Position numbers and translations under genes: made by a program
Shown: one piece after another, positions 5,817-5,835 of the stretch
Layout of the letters: each line of letters opens with the position of its first letter
Position numbering within the stretch: the first letter of the stretch is position 1
Assembly (NCBI GenBank): GCA_002385545.1
Contig: DGDR01000031.1
Location: forward strand, 1-5,835
Origin: Clostridium sp. UBA3947
GTDB taxonomy: Bacteria; Bacillota; Clostridia; Clostridiales; Clostridiaceae
Direction: 5' to 3'
DNA length: 5,835 bases
The notes under the pieces: generated by a model
What the model was told of the DNA's origin: nothing
The model's input: the letters and a program-made list of their open reading frames with translations, nothing else
Databases searched by the model: none

Positions 5817-5835
5817 CTGTCTCTTATACACATCT
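5817..5835. other. sequencing adapter remnant (Nextera transposase mosaic end)
   Basis: The last 19 bases, CTGTCTCTTATACACATCT, are identical to the Tn5 mosaic-end sequence used in Nextera libraries (reverse complement AGATGTGTATAAGAGACAG). Read in the ptb frame they give the familiar artefact CLLYTS. This is untrimmed adapter at a contig end, not genomic DNA and not a natural transposon end. Base 5817 (C) could belong to either. Confidence 0.97.

Noticed and set aside
5817..5835. Possible transposon end at the window edge
   Set aside because: The 19 bases match the engineered Tn5 mosaic end exactly and sit at the very end of the sequence, which indicates library adapter.

Overview
The window is low-GC, AT-rich DNA. 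Its gene content and Ptb sequence point to a Clostridium-like member of the Firmicutes (Clostridiaceae); this rests on gene families, gene order and base composition, not on a database match. The last 19 bases (5817-5835) are not genomic: they match the transposase mosaic-end adapter of Nextera libraries, so this is the raw end of a draft contig that cuts off the last gene.

Layout. Positions 1-127 (minus strand) hold an apparently complete cyclic di-AMP riboswitch aptamer (ydaO/yuaA class). The gene it controls lies off the left edge. Positions 172-1206 (minus) encode a membrane-anchored, helix-rich protein of unknown function. A divergent, gene-free stretch (about 1207-1578) holds several inverted repeats and the putative promoters for both directions. 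A tight plus-strand operon follows: cdaA (membrane diadenylate cyclase, TTG start, 1579-2442), cdaR/ybbR (its membrane-anchored regulator, GTG start, overlapping cdaA by 40 nt, 2403-3704) and an uncharacterised FAD-dependent dehydrogenase-like gene (3758-5359). After a 209-nt gap, the 5' part of ptb (phosphate butyryltransferase, from 5569) begins. It has its own promoter and three Rex-like redox boxes.

How the parts fit. CdaA makes c-di-AMP from ATP and CdaR is its known partner. A c-di-AMP-sensing riboswitch stands about 1.45 kb away on the other strand, so synthesis and sensing of the same second messenger are clustered. The usual third gene of the bacillal cluster, glmM, is not next to cdaR; a FAD enzyme of unknown role takes that place. 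Ptb belongs to butyrate and energy metabolism (butyryl-CoA to butyryl phosphate), and putative control by the NADH/NAD+ sensor Rex fits fermentative redox balance.

I see no clearly undescribed system. The least explained parts are the FAD protein in a c-di-AMP operon, the unknown membrane protein between riboswitch and cyclase, and the dyads in the divergent region.
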